Of a stretch of 64,000 bases of DNA, positions 45,706-54,167 are shown piece by piece. Within the stretch, counting starts at the first letter, position 1; every line of letters begins with the position of its first letter. The position numbers and the translations under genes were made by a program. A model generated the notes under the pieces. That model was not told the origin of the DNA. It ran no database searches and saw nothing but the letters and a program-made list of their open reading frames with translations. Source of the DNA: Streptomyces sp. A0958 (lineage in GTDB: Bacteria > Actinomycetota > Actinomycetes > Streptomycetales > Streptomycetaceae); contig NZ_SSBK01000004.1 of NCBI RefSeq assembly GCF_004795035.1, positions 273,957-337,956 on the forward strand, given 5' to 3'.

Positions 45706-47610
45706 TCAGCGCTCCAGTGAGAACGTCTGAGCCGGCGACCCATCGCACTGCTGCTGCGACAGCCGGGCCCCGTTGGCGGCGGAGGCGCCGTCCACGGACA
45801 GGCACTTACCGCTGTTGCGGGCGACGAACCGGTACGTACCGGCCGCCCCGGAGGGCTCCGCCCGCCACTGCTGGTTGGTGCCGCCCACGTACGACCACAG
45901 GTGCACCCGGATGCCCGCGGCGGTGGCGCCGGGGCCGCCGTCGACGTCCCAGACCTTCGTGTTGTGCCGGTTGACGACCTGGTAGGTGCCGTCCCCGGCG
46001 GGCCGGAACTGCCAGCTCTGGTTGGCCCCGTCGCCGCAGCTCCACTGCTGGAGCGCGGTCCCGTCGGTGGTTCCCCAGTCGGCGGCGTCGAGGCAGGCGC
46101 CGCTGTTGCCGTTCTTGACCCGGTACCAGGCGGCCGAGTCGATGGAGCCGTCACCGGGCGGCACGGTGGTCCCGCCGTCGGTGCCGTTCCACACGAAGGT
46201 GGCGACCGCGCCGGCGGGCAGGGTGTAGACGAGCGACCTTCCGTTGTCCGTCAGCGAGAACCGCTGGGCACCGGACGCCGTGTTGACGACATACGCGGCA
46301 CGGGTGCCGTCGGGGTTCTGGAAGGCGACGTTCTCCACACCACCGCTGCCCTGGCTGGTGGAGCCGACGCGGGTGGCGCCGGGCTTGATGAACTTGGTGA
46401 CATGACCGAGCACGTAGTACTCGGCGTTGCGCGTGACGTTGCCGTTCGCGATCTCCACGACACCGTTGCAGCGGTCCGAGCAACCACCCTGGTGGGGGCC
46501 GCCGTTCTGGTCGAGGGCGAGGTTCCAGTCGACGACGGTCTCGCCGCCGTTGCGCATGTTCTGCACGACGAGGTTCTCGGCGTGCCACTTGAGGGTGTCG
46601 GCGAACGTGGTGGACCGGTCGGCGCTGTCGGTGCCGGAGCACTCGGTGAAGAAGACGCGCCTGCCGGCGTCGACGACCTTCTGCTGAGCGGAAGGAGTGC
46701 CCCCGTAGCAGTGGAAGGCCGCGCCGATCACCCGGTTGGTGCCGGGTGTCCCGTTGAACACGTCGAGCGGGTAGTCGGGGTGGTCCCAGTTGTGGTCGAA
46801 GGCCAGGAGGTTCGTGGGCAGGCCCGCCGCGGTGAGGGTGCGGTCGAGCACCTTGAAGAAGTCGGCCTGCTGCGAGGCCGTCATGGTCATCGACGGGTAA
46901 CTCGCCGCGAACTCGGGCTCGTTCTGGACGGTGAGGTCCGTCAGAGTGACGCCCTGCTGCCCGTACGCCTGGATCGCCTTGACCAGGTAGTCGGCGTACG
47001 CCTGGTAGCTCTCGGGCTTGAGGCTGCCGCCGTTGAGGGCGTTGTTGGTCTTCATCCAGGCGGGCGGCGTCCAGGGCGTGCCCATGAAACGGATGGCCGG
47101 GTTGATCGAGGTGGCCTGCTTCAGGACCGGGATGATCTCGGCCTTGTCCCGGTCGATGGAGAAGGACCCCGGGCTGTCCTCGTACGTGTAGAGGCTGCTG
47201 TCGGCGTTGAAGTCGCTGCTGCCGAGCGGCTGGCGCAGGTAGTTGAGCCCGATTCCGTCGCCGCCGGTCGAGAACAGCGAGGTCATCAGCGCGTCGCGCT
47301 TGTCCTGCGGCAGGTTCTGGATGAGGTGGGCCGACGCACCGGTGACGGAGGCACCCGCCCCGGTGAACCGCTGGCCCCTGCTGTTGCCGTCGACCCGGAT
47401 GTCGACGCTCTGCGGTGAGCCCGTGAAGGCGACGGCGCCCTCGGCGGAAAGCTTCTTCGTACCGTCGGGAGTGGTGACCCATACCTGGGCCGTGGGGTCG
47501 GCGGCCTGGGCGGCTGTACCGCTGCCGGCCAGGCCTACGGCCGCGACGGCCATCGCCAGGGCGGCGCCGGCGGCGCGCGCCCATGGGCGCGGAGGACTGT
47601 CGTGGGACAT
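45706..47610 (-). CDS. secreted GH30 glycoside hydrolase with ricin-type lectin domain
   Basis: Enzyme of 634 aa. A signal peptide (residues 1-36, ending AAQAAD) leads to a GH30 catalytic domain (about 55-480). The acid/base Glu is in TVQNEPEF and the nucleophile Glu in VFFTECSGTD; TPWTPPAWMKTN is also typical. Thr/Gly/Pro residues then link to a C-terminal ricin-type beta-trefoil (about 505-634) with three QxW-type repeats (ALQQWSC, NQSWQFRP, NQQWRAEP). GH30 members cleave beta-1,6-glucan, glucosylceramide or xylan; here beta-glucan or glycolipid is likely, with lectin-mediated targeting. It is divergent from a TetR gene with an operator-like site between. Confidence 0.92.
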   Translation of the reverse strand: MSHDSPPRPWARAAGAALAMAVAAVGLAGSGTAAQAADPTAQVWVTTPDGTKKLSAEGAVAFTGSPQSVDIRVDGNSRGQRFTGAGASVTGASAHLIQNLPQDKRDALMTSLFSTGGDGIGLNYLRQPLGSSDFNADSSLYTYEDSPGSFSIDRDKAEIIPVLKQATSINPAIRFMGTPWTPPAWMKTNNALNGGSLKPESYQAYADYLVKAIQAYGQQGVTLTDLTVQNEPEFAASYPSMTMTASQQADFFKVLDRTLTAAGLPTNLLAFDHNWDHPDYPLDVFNGTPGTNRVIGAAFHCYGGTPSAQQKVVDAGRRVFFTECSGTDSADRSTTFADTLKWHAENLVVQNMRNGGETVVDWNLALDQNGGPHQGGCSDRCNGVVEIANGNVTRNAEYYVLGHVTKFIKPGATRVGSTSQGSGGVENVAFQNPDGTRAAYVVNTASGAQRFSLTDNGRSLVYTLPAGAVATFVWNGTDGGTTVPPGDGSIDSAAWYRVKNGNSGACLDAADWGTTDGTALQQWSCGDGANQSWQFRPAGDGTYQVVNRHNTKVWDVDGGPGATAAGIRVHLWSYVGGTNQQWRAEPSGAAGTYRFVARNSGKCLSVDGASAANGARLSQQQCDGSPAQTFSLER

Positions 47611-47710
47611 GTGCGGCTCTCCTTCGGTCATGCCTGGGGGGAGGACATGGCGCATCCCTTCGCGCCGTGGCGGGGCGCGTCTCCTTGGGATGACGGCGAC
47701 ATGAAAGCAC

Positions 47711-47732
47711 ACTCACTAAGTGGTTAGTAAGT
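47711..47732. promoter_or_regulatory. operator-like inverted repeat between GH30 and TetR genes
   Basis: The arms ACTCACTAAG and its partner GTTAGTAAGT match at 8 of 10 positions, and the inner CACTAAGTG is itself a dyad. The site is 101 bp upstream of the GH30 start and 107 bp upstream of the TetR start, as expected for autorepression plus control of the glycosidase. Confidence 0.55.
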
Positions 47733-47839
47733 GGTCGGTACGGCTTTGCCGCCCGGCGCTCCCGTGACAGAGACGGCCCCCTGGTCAGCGCCCCGGACAC
47801 ACCGCCCGCCCAGCATTCCGGCCGGTCTAAGCTGGGCCG

Positions 47840-48511
47840 GTGAGCAACCAGTCAGCGGGCAGGTCCGGCCGGGCGGCCAGACCCCGCACCCCCCGAAGCC
47901 CGGAAGCCCAGCAGCGGCAGCGGGACATCCTGCACATCGCGATGGACACCTTCGCCGCCCGTGGCTACAACAACGCCTCGCTCGCTGAGATCGCCGACCG
48001 GGCCGGCCTGACCCAGGCCGGTGTCCTTCACTACTTCCGGTCCAAGGCGCTCCTGCTCACCAGCGTCCTCGAACTCCGCGATCAGTCGGGCATCGAGCAA
48101 CTGGGCCCCGACCGCCCGCACGGCCTCGCCTTCCTGCGCCACCTGGTGGACACCGCCCTCCGCAACGCCGAACGCGAAGGGATCGTCCGCCTCTACGCCG
48201 TCCTGTCGGCGGAGTCCGTGACGGACGACCATCCGGCACAGGACTACTTCCGCGACCGCTACGACGGGCTGCGGAGCTTCGTCGCCGACGCCCTGCGCGA
48301 GGCGTGCGAACTCCCCGACGAGGACACGGAGAAGGCGGAGAACGCCGCCAACGCCGTCATCGCGGTCATGGACGGTCTTCAGGTGCAATGGCTGCTGGCG
48401 CCGGACTCGGTGGACATGGCCGCCTCGACCGACCTCGTGGTCACCGCCCTGCTGTCAGCGCTCGCACCCCACCGCTTCGGCCCGGACGCCGAGGCCCGGC
48501 CGGGCGGGTAG
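47840..48511 (+). CDS. TetR-family regulator
   Basis: Regulator of 223 aa. After a basic, disordered head, residues about 25-72 form the helix-turn-helix: RDILHIAMDTFAARGYNNASLAEIADRAGLTQAGVLHYFRSKALLLTSVL. The C-terminal half is a helical ligand domain. It starts at a GTG with a poor ribosome-binding site. It is divergent from the GH30 glycosidase gene across a 229-bp region holding the 47711-47732 dyad, so it probably regulates carbohydrate use through a sugar-derived ligand (inference). Confidence 0.87.
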   Translation: MSNQSAGRSGRAARPRTPRSPEAQQRQRDILHIAMDTFAARGYNNASLAEIADRAGLTQAGVLHYFRSKALLLTSVLELRDQSGIEQLGPDRPHGLAFLRHLVDTALRNAEREGIVRLYAVLSAESVTDDHPAQDYFRDRYDGLRSFVADALREACELPDEDTEKAENAANAVIAVMDGLQVQWLLAPDSVDMAASTDLVVTALLSALAPHRFGPDAEARPGG

Positions 48512-48641
48512 CGACACGAATTGCACTTGTCGGTCTTCGCCCCCCACGCCTAGCCTCAACTTCATCGGCGTGCAGCTCAGCAGTCAGAGCGCCGGGCTGT
48601 GGTCCCGGAGGGCGCAGGGGCAGAATCTGCCACGCCGGCTT

Positions 48642-49388
48642 ATGAACGCCAACCACGCACCCGCCCAGCGGGAGTTCCCCGTAGGGGCCGGCGGCTCCGC
48701 CGCCTATCCCGAAGCCATGCTGGCCCGCGCCTTTTGGACCGCACACACCCACCACGACGCCGACACGCGCGAACGCGCCGAACACCGCGTCGCCCGCTGG
48801 CGGGCCGTGCTCGCCGGCATGGCGGACGGCAACCTGGCGATCGGCTCCCGCACCCCCGTCGCCGGGCTGCCCGCCTGGGTGACACCCGACGTCATCAGGG
48901 GCGGATTCGCCACCTTCCAACTGAGCGCCGAAGGCCCGCTCCAGCCGTACGAGCAGGAGCTCGCGGTCCACGCCGGGGTGCCCGCCGAACGCCGGGCCCT
49001 GTTCGCGTGCTGCCTGACCGAAGCGGGCCTCGCGCGGCTGTACGCGATGCTCGACAGCGGTCGCTACGAGATCACCGTCCCCGAAGAAGCCGCCCTGCTG
49101 ACCGTGGCCTGGCTGGCGCGCGCCCAGGACGCGGCCGGCGCACTCGAACTCGTCGAGACCCTGGCCCCCTTCGCCGACCGCCTGCGCTTCACACCCCGCC
49201 CGGCCGCCCAGCCCGCACCGGCGGCCCGGCACCCCGGCCACGTCACGGCCCGGCTCGTCCCCGCCCTGACCAGCCTGCGGCAGACCGTGTCCGGCGGCGC
49301 CCCGGACACCGGCGAGGGCCGGCTCCTCCTCGGCTGGAGCACGAAGCGCCACTGGCTCCGCCCGGCCCTGCCCGACCTGCCTGACTGA
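48642..49388 (+). CDS. hypothetical protein, probably N-terminal part of a larger family
   Basis: Protein of about 248 aa, from the ATG at 48642; a GTG at 48570 is also in frame. It is helical and Ala-rich: YPEAMLARAFWTAHTHHDADTRERAEHRVARWRAVLAGMADGNLAIGSRTPVAGLPAWVTPDVIRGGF, later LTEAGLARLYAMLDSGRYEITVPEEAALLTVAWLARAQDAAGALELVETLAPFADRLRFTPRP. No catalytic motif is visible. From memory, long Streptomyces proteins of unknown function start like this, and the abrupt ending suggests a shortened copy. I am unsure of that. Confidence 0.55.
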   Translation: MNANHAPAQREFPVGAGGSAAYPEAMLARAFWTAHTHHDADTRERAEHRVARWRAVLAGMADGNLAIGSRTPVAGLPAWVTPDVIRGGFATFQLSAEGPLQPYEQELAVHAGVPAERRALFACCLTEAGLARLYAMLDSGRYEITVPEEAALLTVAWLARAQDAAGALELVETLAPFADRLRFTPRPAAQPAPAARHPGHVTARLVPALTSLRQTVSGGAPDTGEGRLLLGWSTKRHWLRPALPDLPD

Positions 49389-49566
49389 CCCGGGCGAGCG
49401 GGCGATCTCCCGATGCCCGCGACCCGCCGGGCCTGACGGGCGCCCCGTGCTCCTGCGTTCCAGTGAATTGGGGGCGCAAGGCGCTCCGTACCGCACCCAA
49501 GGGCCGTTACCCCTGGGGTGCGAGCGCGCACCCACGCACACGACAAGCAAGGGTGTGAGGTAAGCG

Positions 49567-50082
49567 ATGACGGACATGGATCGCAGGAGCATTCTGCAAC
49601 TGACCTCGGCGGCGACCATCGTCGGGGGACTGGTGGTCGGGGCGGGCGGGGCCGCCCACGCGGCGCGCAGGGCCGACCGCCAGATCATCCTGAAGGGCAA
49701 GCGCACGGGGGCGAACATCCCGGACGTGCTCACGATCGGCGTCCCGTACTTCGTCCGGTACGAACTGTCGGACGCGGAGGGCCGCAGCGTGGGCACCGAG
49801 AACGCGCACTGCCTTCCTGTCACCGTGGGGCCGGACGGCTCGTACGTCATGGCGACACTGGTCCTGAGCCTCGACGACGGCATGATCACCGCCGCCACCG
49901 CCTTCCAGCGCCCCCTCCCCGCCGTCACCGAGCTGCCGACCGGCTCGCGCCGGTGGACCCACGAGTTCGCGATCACCGGAGGCACCCGGAGCTACGTCGG
50001 CGCGGCGGGTTCGGTCACGATCGAGCACCCGACGCGAGACGAGGACGCCCTCACCATCAACCTGACCGACGCTGCGCAGTAG
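49567..50082 (+). CDS. Tat-exported allene-oxide-cyclase-barrel-like protein
   Basis: Protein of 171 aa. The N-terminus MTDMDRRSILQLTSAATIVGG is a twin-arginine signal (DRRSIL) with a hydrophobic run and AHA as likely cleavage site near residue 32. The mature part is beta-rich: LTIGVPYFVRYELSDAEGRSVGTENAHCLPVT, YVMATLVLSLDDGMITAATAFQ, HEFAITGGTRSYVGAAGSVTIEH. The GGTRSYVGAAGSV segment is characteristic of the allene oxide cyclase/dirigent-type barrel. The role is unknown. GGTGTGAGGT precedes the ATG. Confidence 0.7.
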   Translation: MTDMDRRSILQLTSAATIVGGLVVGAGGAAHAARRADRQIILKGKRTGANIPDVLTIGVPYFVRYELSDAEGRSVGTENAHCLPVTVGPDGSYVMATLVLSLDDGMITAATAFQRPLPAVTELPTGSRRWTHEFAITGGTRSYVGAAGSVTIEHPTRDEDALTINLTDAAQ

Positions 50083-50400
50083 CGGGCAGCCCCTGTCAAC
50101 CCGTGGCCTGTCACGCGACGAACCGCGTGCAGGCTGCGGGGGTGCGTGTCGGCGGCCCCGAGGACGGCGGTCAGCCGCGTGAACCTCCCGGTGGAGGCTC
50201 ATGGGGCCGCATCGTGCCGGGGGCCACTGCCTGAGTGCGTGATGCACGTCACTCGGACGGCGGGCGAGGGTGGCGCCGGGGTGCGGTGGGGGACGCGTCG
50301 GATCGGGGGCGTCGGCCTCACCCCACCCAGCGGCGGCGGGGCACCCGGTGACGGCGTGGCGCCGGTCGCTCCGCCGCGGGCCGACTCCTCGGCAGGCGTC
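50083..50400. other. non-coding gap between convergent genes
   Basis: This 318-nt region has no convincing gene. It contains an imperfect GAGTGCGTGA/TCACGTGCACTC-like dyad near 50233-50254 that might act as a terminator; nothing else stands out. Confidence 0.4.
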
Positions 50401-51108
50401 TCAGGTGGCGACGGCCGCGGCCGTGCCCGACGGCGTGTCCCTCGCCCTGCTCCGGCTCCGGGCATCCGCTTGCGCGGGAATCCGGGCCCGTGCCCGGGCG
50501 AGCAGAGCCGCCGGTTCGGGATTCGCCTGAAGGGAGGTGAGGACCAACTGCCACCACTGCTCCAGCCGCTCCCGCCAGCCCCACCTGCCCGGCATCTCAT
50601 CGGTCAGGGTGCAGTGCCCGTAGAACCCGCATACGAGCGCCACGGCGGCCGCCGAAGGCGCGACCCCCTCCGCGAGTTCGCCTCTCGTGCGGGCCTGCGC
50701 GAGGAGCCGGGTGGCGGCCAGGGCCCAGGCGCCGAACGGCGTGGGCACGGGGGCCTCGATGGCGCGGCGCTCCGCCCACAACCGCGCGCCGGCCCGCGCC
50801 AGGACGTCTTCGCTGAGCGACTGCGCGACACCGAAGCTGAGGGCCACCAGCTTCTCCAGGGGAGGGACGCCCGGCGCGGCGTAGGTGGCGACGAGCTGAG
50901 GCCAGGTGGCGAACTGCTCGCGGACCACGGCCAGCGCAAGATTCTCCTTGCTGGAGTAGTGGAAGTAAATCGCCCCACTGGTCTTTCCCGAGTGGTCACT
51001 TATGTCATTGACACTCGTTCCCGCATATCCCCGTTCGACAAATAGGTGTGCCGCTGATTCCAGCAACAGTTTGCGGGTTGCGCGCGCCCGGTCCTGCACT
51101 TGTTCCAC
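50401..51108 (-). CDS. TetR regulator of the gamma-butyrolactone-receptor (ArpA/ScbR) type
   Basis: Regulator of 235 aa. The helix-turn-helix reads RKLLLESAAHLFVERGYAGTSVNDISDHSGKTSGAIYFHYSSKENLALAVVREQF; the GAIYFHYxSKExLAxAVxxEQ ending is typical of autoregulator receptors. The C-terminal LVCGFYGHCTLTDEMPGRWGWRERLEQWWQLVL matches the corresponding family segment. Receptors of this type bind diffusible butyrolactones, butenolides or furans and derepress antibiotic genes. The 30-residue Ala/Arg-rich tail is unusual. The start is a GTG. It is divergent from a HAD phosphatase gene across 542 bp. No AfsA-type synthase is in the window, so its ligand may be made elsewhere or by another route. Confidence 0.75.
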   Translation of the reverse strand: MEQVQDRARATRKLLLESAAHLFVERGYAGTSVNDISDHSGKTSGAIYFHYSSKENLALAVVREQFATWPQLVATYAAPGVPPLEKLVALSFGVAQSLSEDVLARAGARLWAERRAIEAPVPTPFGAWALAATRLLAQARTRGELAEGVAPSAAAVALVCGFYGHCTLTDEMPGRWGWRERLEQWWQLVLTSLQANPEPAALLARARARIPAQADARSRSRARDTPSGTAAAVAT

Positions 51109-51650
51109 CTTCGCTCAAACGTGCTAGCGCTGCGACACGGAAATCTGTTCCACTCCTCCGTTGAGGGTGTAGTCGCATCGCGCGAAGATCCTATTATTCC
51201 TTGCGTGGGGCGCCCCCGGGCGGCTCGGCGCAATCTGGCGTTATGTCGGAAGAAACGTTTCGGAAGGCGTGGGGATACCGCCCCCGGTCGAAACCTCGAT
51301 GGACTGAAAAGGTCGCCCCACCAGGCTCTTTCACCGATGAGTGCTCCTCGTGCCCCGACCCTTCGCCCGGTGCTCCACAGCTCGGCCGGCCGCGCCCACG
51401 ACTTTTCAATGCACTCGAATTGGTGATTGCGTAAATTGAAGGCGCCGAATTAACGTAATGACCATGATGTTTCGGATGGGCCGGTCCTGTAGGCCTACGT
51501 CCGTCACGGCGTGACCAGCGGTATCGAGCTGGTCGAAGTAGCCACAGGGCGGCGCCTGTATCCGACTCAACGCCCTCACGCGTGCCTTTTGGGCACCCGT
51601 CTGCGCCCACACCCGAATCGGTCGGCGCAGCCTTCGAGAACGGCAGTTAC
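51109..51650. other. long divergent intergenic region of the receptor and HAD genes
   Basis: This 542-nt region has no convincing gene; a 63-codon frame from 51243 has no similarity. GC is lower than the surroundings, for example around 51175-51205 and 51405-51470. A perfect 10-bp palindrome GAAACGTTTC lies at 51252-51261. The length is more than two promoters need, so a small RNA or complex regulation is possible but not shown. Confidence 0.4.
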
Positions 51651-52331
51651 ATGACAGCTGATCGAATCCTCTCGTGGTCCCCGTCCGCCATCGTCTTCGA
51701 CTGCGACGGAACCCTGATGGACACCGAACGACACTGGCAGGAGGCCCGGAACATCACCTTCCGGATCTTCGGGCTCAATCCGCCCGCAGGGTTCGCCGAC
51801 CGTGCGAAGGGCGTGCACTACACCGAGTGCGGCGCGCTCATGGCCCAGGAGACCGGGAAGCCGGACCTCGTGGACGACCTCGCCGACACGTTGCTGAAAA
51901 CCTTCACCGCACTGGTCGATCAGGACCCGGTGACCATGCCGGGCGCCGCCGCACTGGTCCGGCTGGCCGCCCGCCACCGCCCTCTCGCGGTGGCGAGCAA
52001 CTGCCCGCGCACCATGGTGGAATCGTGCCTCGGCCGCGCCGGACTCCTGACCTGCTTCGAGCACGTCGTGGTCGCGGGCGACGACGTACGGCCGAAACCG
52101 GAGCCGGACGTCTACAGAGTGGCAGCCCGCCTCTGCGGCGTGCCGCCCGAGGAGGCTCTGGCCGTGGAGGACTCGCTGACCGGCATGGAGTCGGCCCGCA
52201 GGGCGGGCCTTCGCGTGATCGGCATCGGAGCGCGCCCGCCGGGCCCGGACGCGGAGCAGGCAGACCTCTGGGTCGCGAGCCTCGCCGACCGCGAACTGCT
52301 CACCTGGGCCCGCAGCCGGCTCGGCACCTAG
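51651..52331 (+). CDS. HAD-superfamily phosphatase (beta-phosphoglucomutase-like)
   Basis: Hydrolase of 226 aa with a cap domain. Motif I is IVFDCDGTLMDTE (nucleophile and acid Asp, about residues 13-25), motif II is VASNCPRT, motif III the Lys in VRPKPEPDVY, and motif IV VEDSLTGMESARRAG. The family hydrolyses small phosphate esters such as 2-deoxyglucose-6-phosphate or glycerol-phosphate. It starts at the ATG at 51651. Being divergent from a butyrolactone-receptor-like gene, it might dephosphorylate a signal precursor, since both butyrolactone and MfnB routes make phosphorylated intermediates; this is inference only. Confidence 0.85.
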   Translation: MTADRILSWSPSAIVFDCDGTLMDTERHWQEARNITFRIFGLNPPAGFADRAKGVHYTECGALMAQETGKPDLVDDLADTLLKTFTALVDQDPVTMPGAAALVRLAARHRPLAVASNCPRTMVESCLGRAGLLTCFEHVVVAGDDVRPKPEPDVYRVAARLCGVPPEEALAVEDSLTGMESARRAGLRVIGIGARPPGPDAEQADLWVASLADRELLTWARSRLGT

Positions 52332-52450
52332 GCCCTGTCGTCGCTAGAGCGAGCCGGCCCCCGGCCGCCGGGCGGGCCGGTCAGGCCCACCACCACCTGC
52401 CGGCCCGGCTGCACGCACACGAAAGCCCAGGGGCTGAACGTACGGTACGG

Positions 52451-53113
52451 TCACTCGCCGGCGAGATAGGGCTCCAGAGACCGCACCGTTCCGGCGGCGG
52501 AGGCGAAGAACAGAGCAACGCCCACCGCCCCGGGGTCCGGAACACCTGTCGCACGCTCGCCCAGGTAACTCGCCCGCCCCATGCGCGCCGCCTGTGACGC
52601 GGTCTCCCGCACCCCCCGCCACGCCCCTTCGGCAGCCTTCGCCAGAGCAGCGGTGGGCGGTGCGTCCTGAGCCGCCCGCAGGGCGGCTGCGGCCGGAGCC
52701 AAGGCGTCAACGAGTGTCTTGTCCCCGGGCGAGGCGTCACCCACCCGGCGGATGGCCTCGAGTCCCTGGGCGGCACCCGTGGCGAGCGCGTCAGTCGTCA
52801 GCCCGGTCTCCGCACCGGCGGCCCGGCTCAACGCCTGGAACAGCAGACCGAACAGAGGACCACTGGTTCCGCCCACCTCGTCGAGAAAGGCAGTGGCCAT
52901 GGCGCCGAGACACTCCTCCGGACCGGCCGAATCCGCCGCCCGGTCGAGCAGCAGACCGGCAGCCCGGACCCCGGCGGCCAGATTGGCACCGAAGTCGCCG
53001 TCGCCCGCCTGCTGGTCGAGAGCGGTCAGTTCCGCTTCGGTGGCGTACACCGAAGCGGTGAAGCGCCCTGCCCAGTCACGGGTCTGCGCGCCGTCGAGAG
53101 CGTTGCTCGTCAT
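52451..53113 (-). CDS. dhaL: dihydroxyacetone kinase subunit DhaL
   Basis: ADP/ATP-binding subunit of dihydroxyacetone kinase, 220 aa, all-helical. The Mg-nucleotide site shows in LDQQAGDGDFGANLAAGVRAA (the GDGDxGxN motif with its Asp ligands), and the C-terminal GVPDPGAVGVALFFASAAGTV is typical. It follows dhaK by 55 bp on the same strand with a GAGGAGGG ribosome-binding site. The kinase turns dihydroxyacetone into dihydroxyacetone phosphate. In PTS-type systems the phosphate comes through DhaM; no dhaM gene is seen here. Confidence 0.92.
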   Translation of the reverse strand: MTSNALDGAQTRDWAGRFTASVYATEAELTALDQQAGDGDFGANLAAGVRAAGLLLDRAADSAGPEECLGAMATAFLDEVGGTSGPLFGLLFQALSRAAGAETGLTTDALATGAAQGLEAIRRVGDASPGDKTLVDALAPAAAALRAAQDAPPTAALAKAAEGAWRGVRETASQAARMGRASYLGERATGVPDPGAVGVALFFASAAGTVRSLEPYLAGE

Positions 53114-53168
53114 GGGCCCTCCTCGTGCTTGCGTTCCCGGGGCGCCGGGAGCCCGGCCCGCCGACCGC

Positions 53169-54167
53169 TCACCACCGCAGTGCGGGGGTGCGGACCGGCG
53201 CATCGTAATAGTTCAACGTGGCCTCATCAGCGACCATGAGAGTGAGGGAGAAACCCCGCATGTCCAGCGCCGTCACATAGTCACCGACCAGGTGCCGGGC
53301 GAGCCCCACCCCTCGGGCATCGAGCACCCGGCCCAACTCCCCGAAGACGCCGTACAACTCCAGGGCGGTGACCGAACCGAGCCCGTTGACGAGAGCCACG
53401 ACGGACTCCTCGGGCCCGGGCCGCAACGCGTCCAGCAGGGAGCCCGTCATCTCCTCCACCAGTTCGCCCACCCGCCCCTGACTCCGGGTGCGGGCGGCGC
53501 GCTCGCCATGGATGCCGACGCCGTACTCCAGCTCACCGGGCGGCAGCACGAACGCGGGCTCCCCGGTGGCCGGCGAGTGATGGGCGGCCGAGGCGACGGC
53601 AAGCGTGCGGCACCGTCCTGCCAGGGCGGTGCCGAGCTCCGCCAACTGCTCGTGCGCCATGCCGGTGTCCGCGGCCGCGCCCAGAACCTTCTCCACCAGC
53701 ACCGTGGCACCCGTACCACGGCGCCCGGCGGCGATGTCCTCGGATTCGGTGGCGAGGTCGTCATCGACCAGGACCCGCGAACAGGCGATCCCCGCGTCGG
53801 CGAGCCGTTCAGCCGCGATACCGAAATTGATCCGGTCACCCGTGTAGTTCTTGACGATGTGCAGCACACCTTCCGGCCCTGCCGCAGCGAGCGAGGCCCG
53901 GAAGATCTGCCGGTTGTGCGGAGAGGCGAAGATCCTCCCGGGGCAGGCCGCATCCAGCATGCCCGCACCGACGTACCCGGCATGCAGGGGCTCGTGCCCG
54001 GACCCACCACCCGACAGAAGACCAACCCGCCGTTCGGGTGCGGTGTGCCGGGCGGTGAAATATCCGTCGGTGGAGTCGTACTCAACGAGGTCCGCATGCG
54101 CGCGGGCGAAGCCGGCCAGCGCGTCGGAAACGAGTTCACCGGTGCCGTTCTCGAAGTACCTGGCCAT
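53169..54167 (-). CDS. dhaK: dihydroxyacetone kinase subunit DhaK
   Basis: Substrate-binding subunit, 332 aa. GLLSGGGSGHEPLHAGYVGAGMLDAACPG (residues about 48-77) holds the GGGSGHEP loop that binds dihydroxyacetone, and YGVGIHGERA at about 215 carries the His that forms a covalent hemiaminal with the substrate. LHIVKNYTGDRINFGIA is also family-typical. The gene order dhaK-dhaL supports a working kinase. The start is the ATG at 54167; frames reaching further upstream lack similarity. Confidence 0.95.
   Translation of the reverse strand: MARYFENGTGELVSDALAGFARAHADLVEYDSTDGYFTARHTAPERRVGLLSGGGSGHEPLHAGYVGAGMLDAACPGRIFASPHNRQIFRASLAAAGPEGVLHIVKNYTGDRINFGIAAERLADAGIACSRVLVDDDLATESEDIAAGRRGTGATVLVEKVLGAAADTGMAHEQLAELGTALAGRCRTLAVASAAHHSPATGEPAFVLPPGELEYGVGIHGERAARTRSQGRVGELVEEMTGSLLDALRPGPEESVVALVNGLGSVTALELYGVFGELGRVLDARGVGLARHLVGDYVTALDMRGFSLTLMVADEATLNYYDAPVRTPALRW

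Noticed and set aside
51120..51200. Autoregulatory ARE-type operator of the butyrolactone-receptor-like gene
   Set aside because: I could not find a convincing match to the known AAACNNNNCGGTTT-like dyad; the palindrome at 51252-51261 is too short to claim.
51201..51434. 77-codon plus-strand frame in the receptor/HAD intergenic region
   Set aside because: No similarity, no ribosome-binding site and a Pro/Arg-rich composition.
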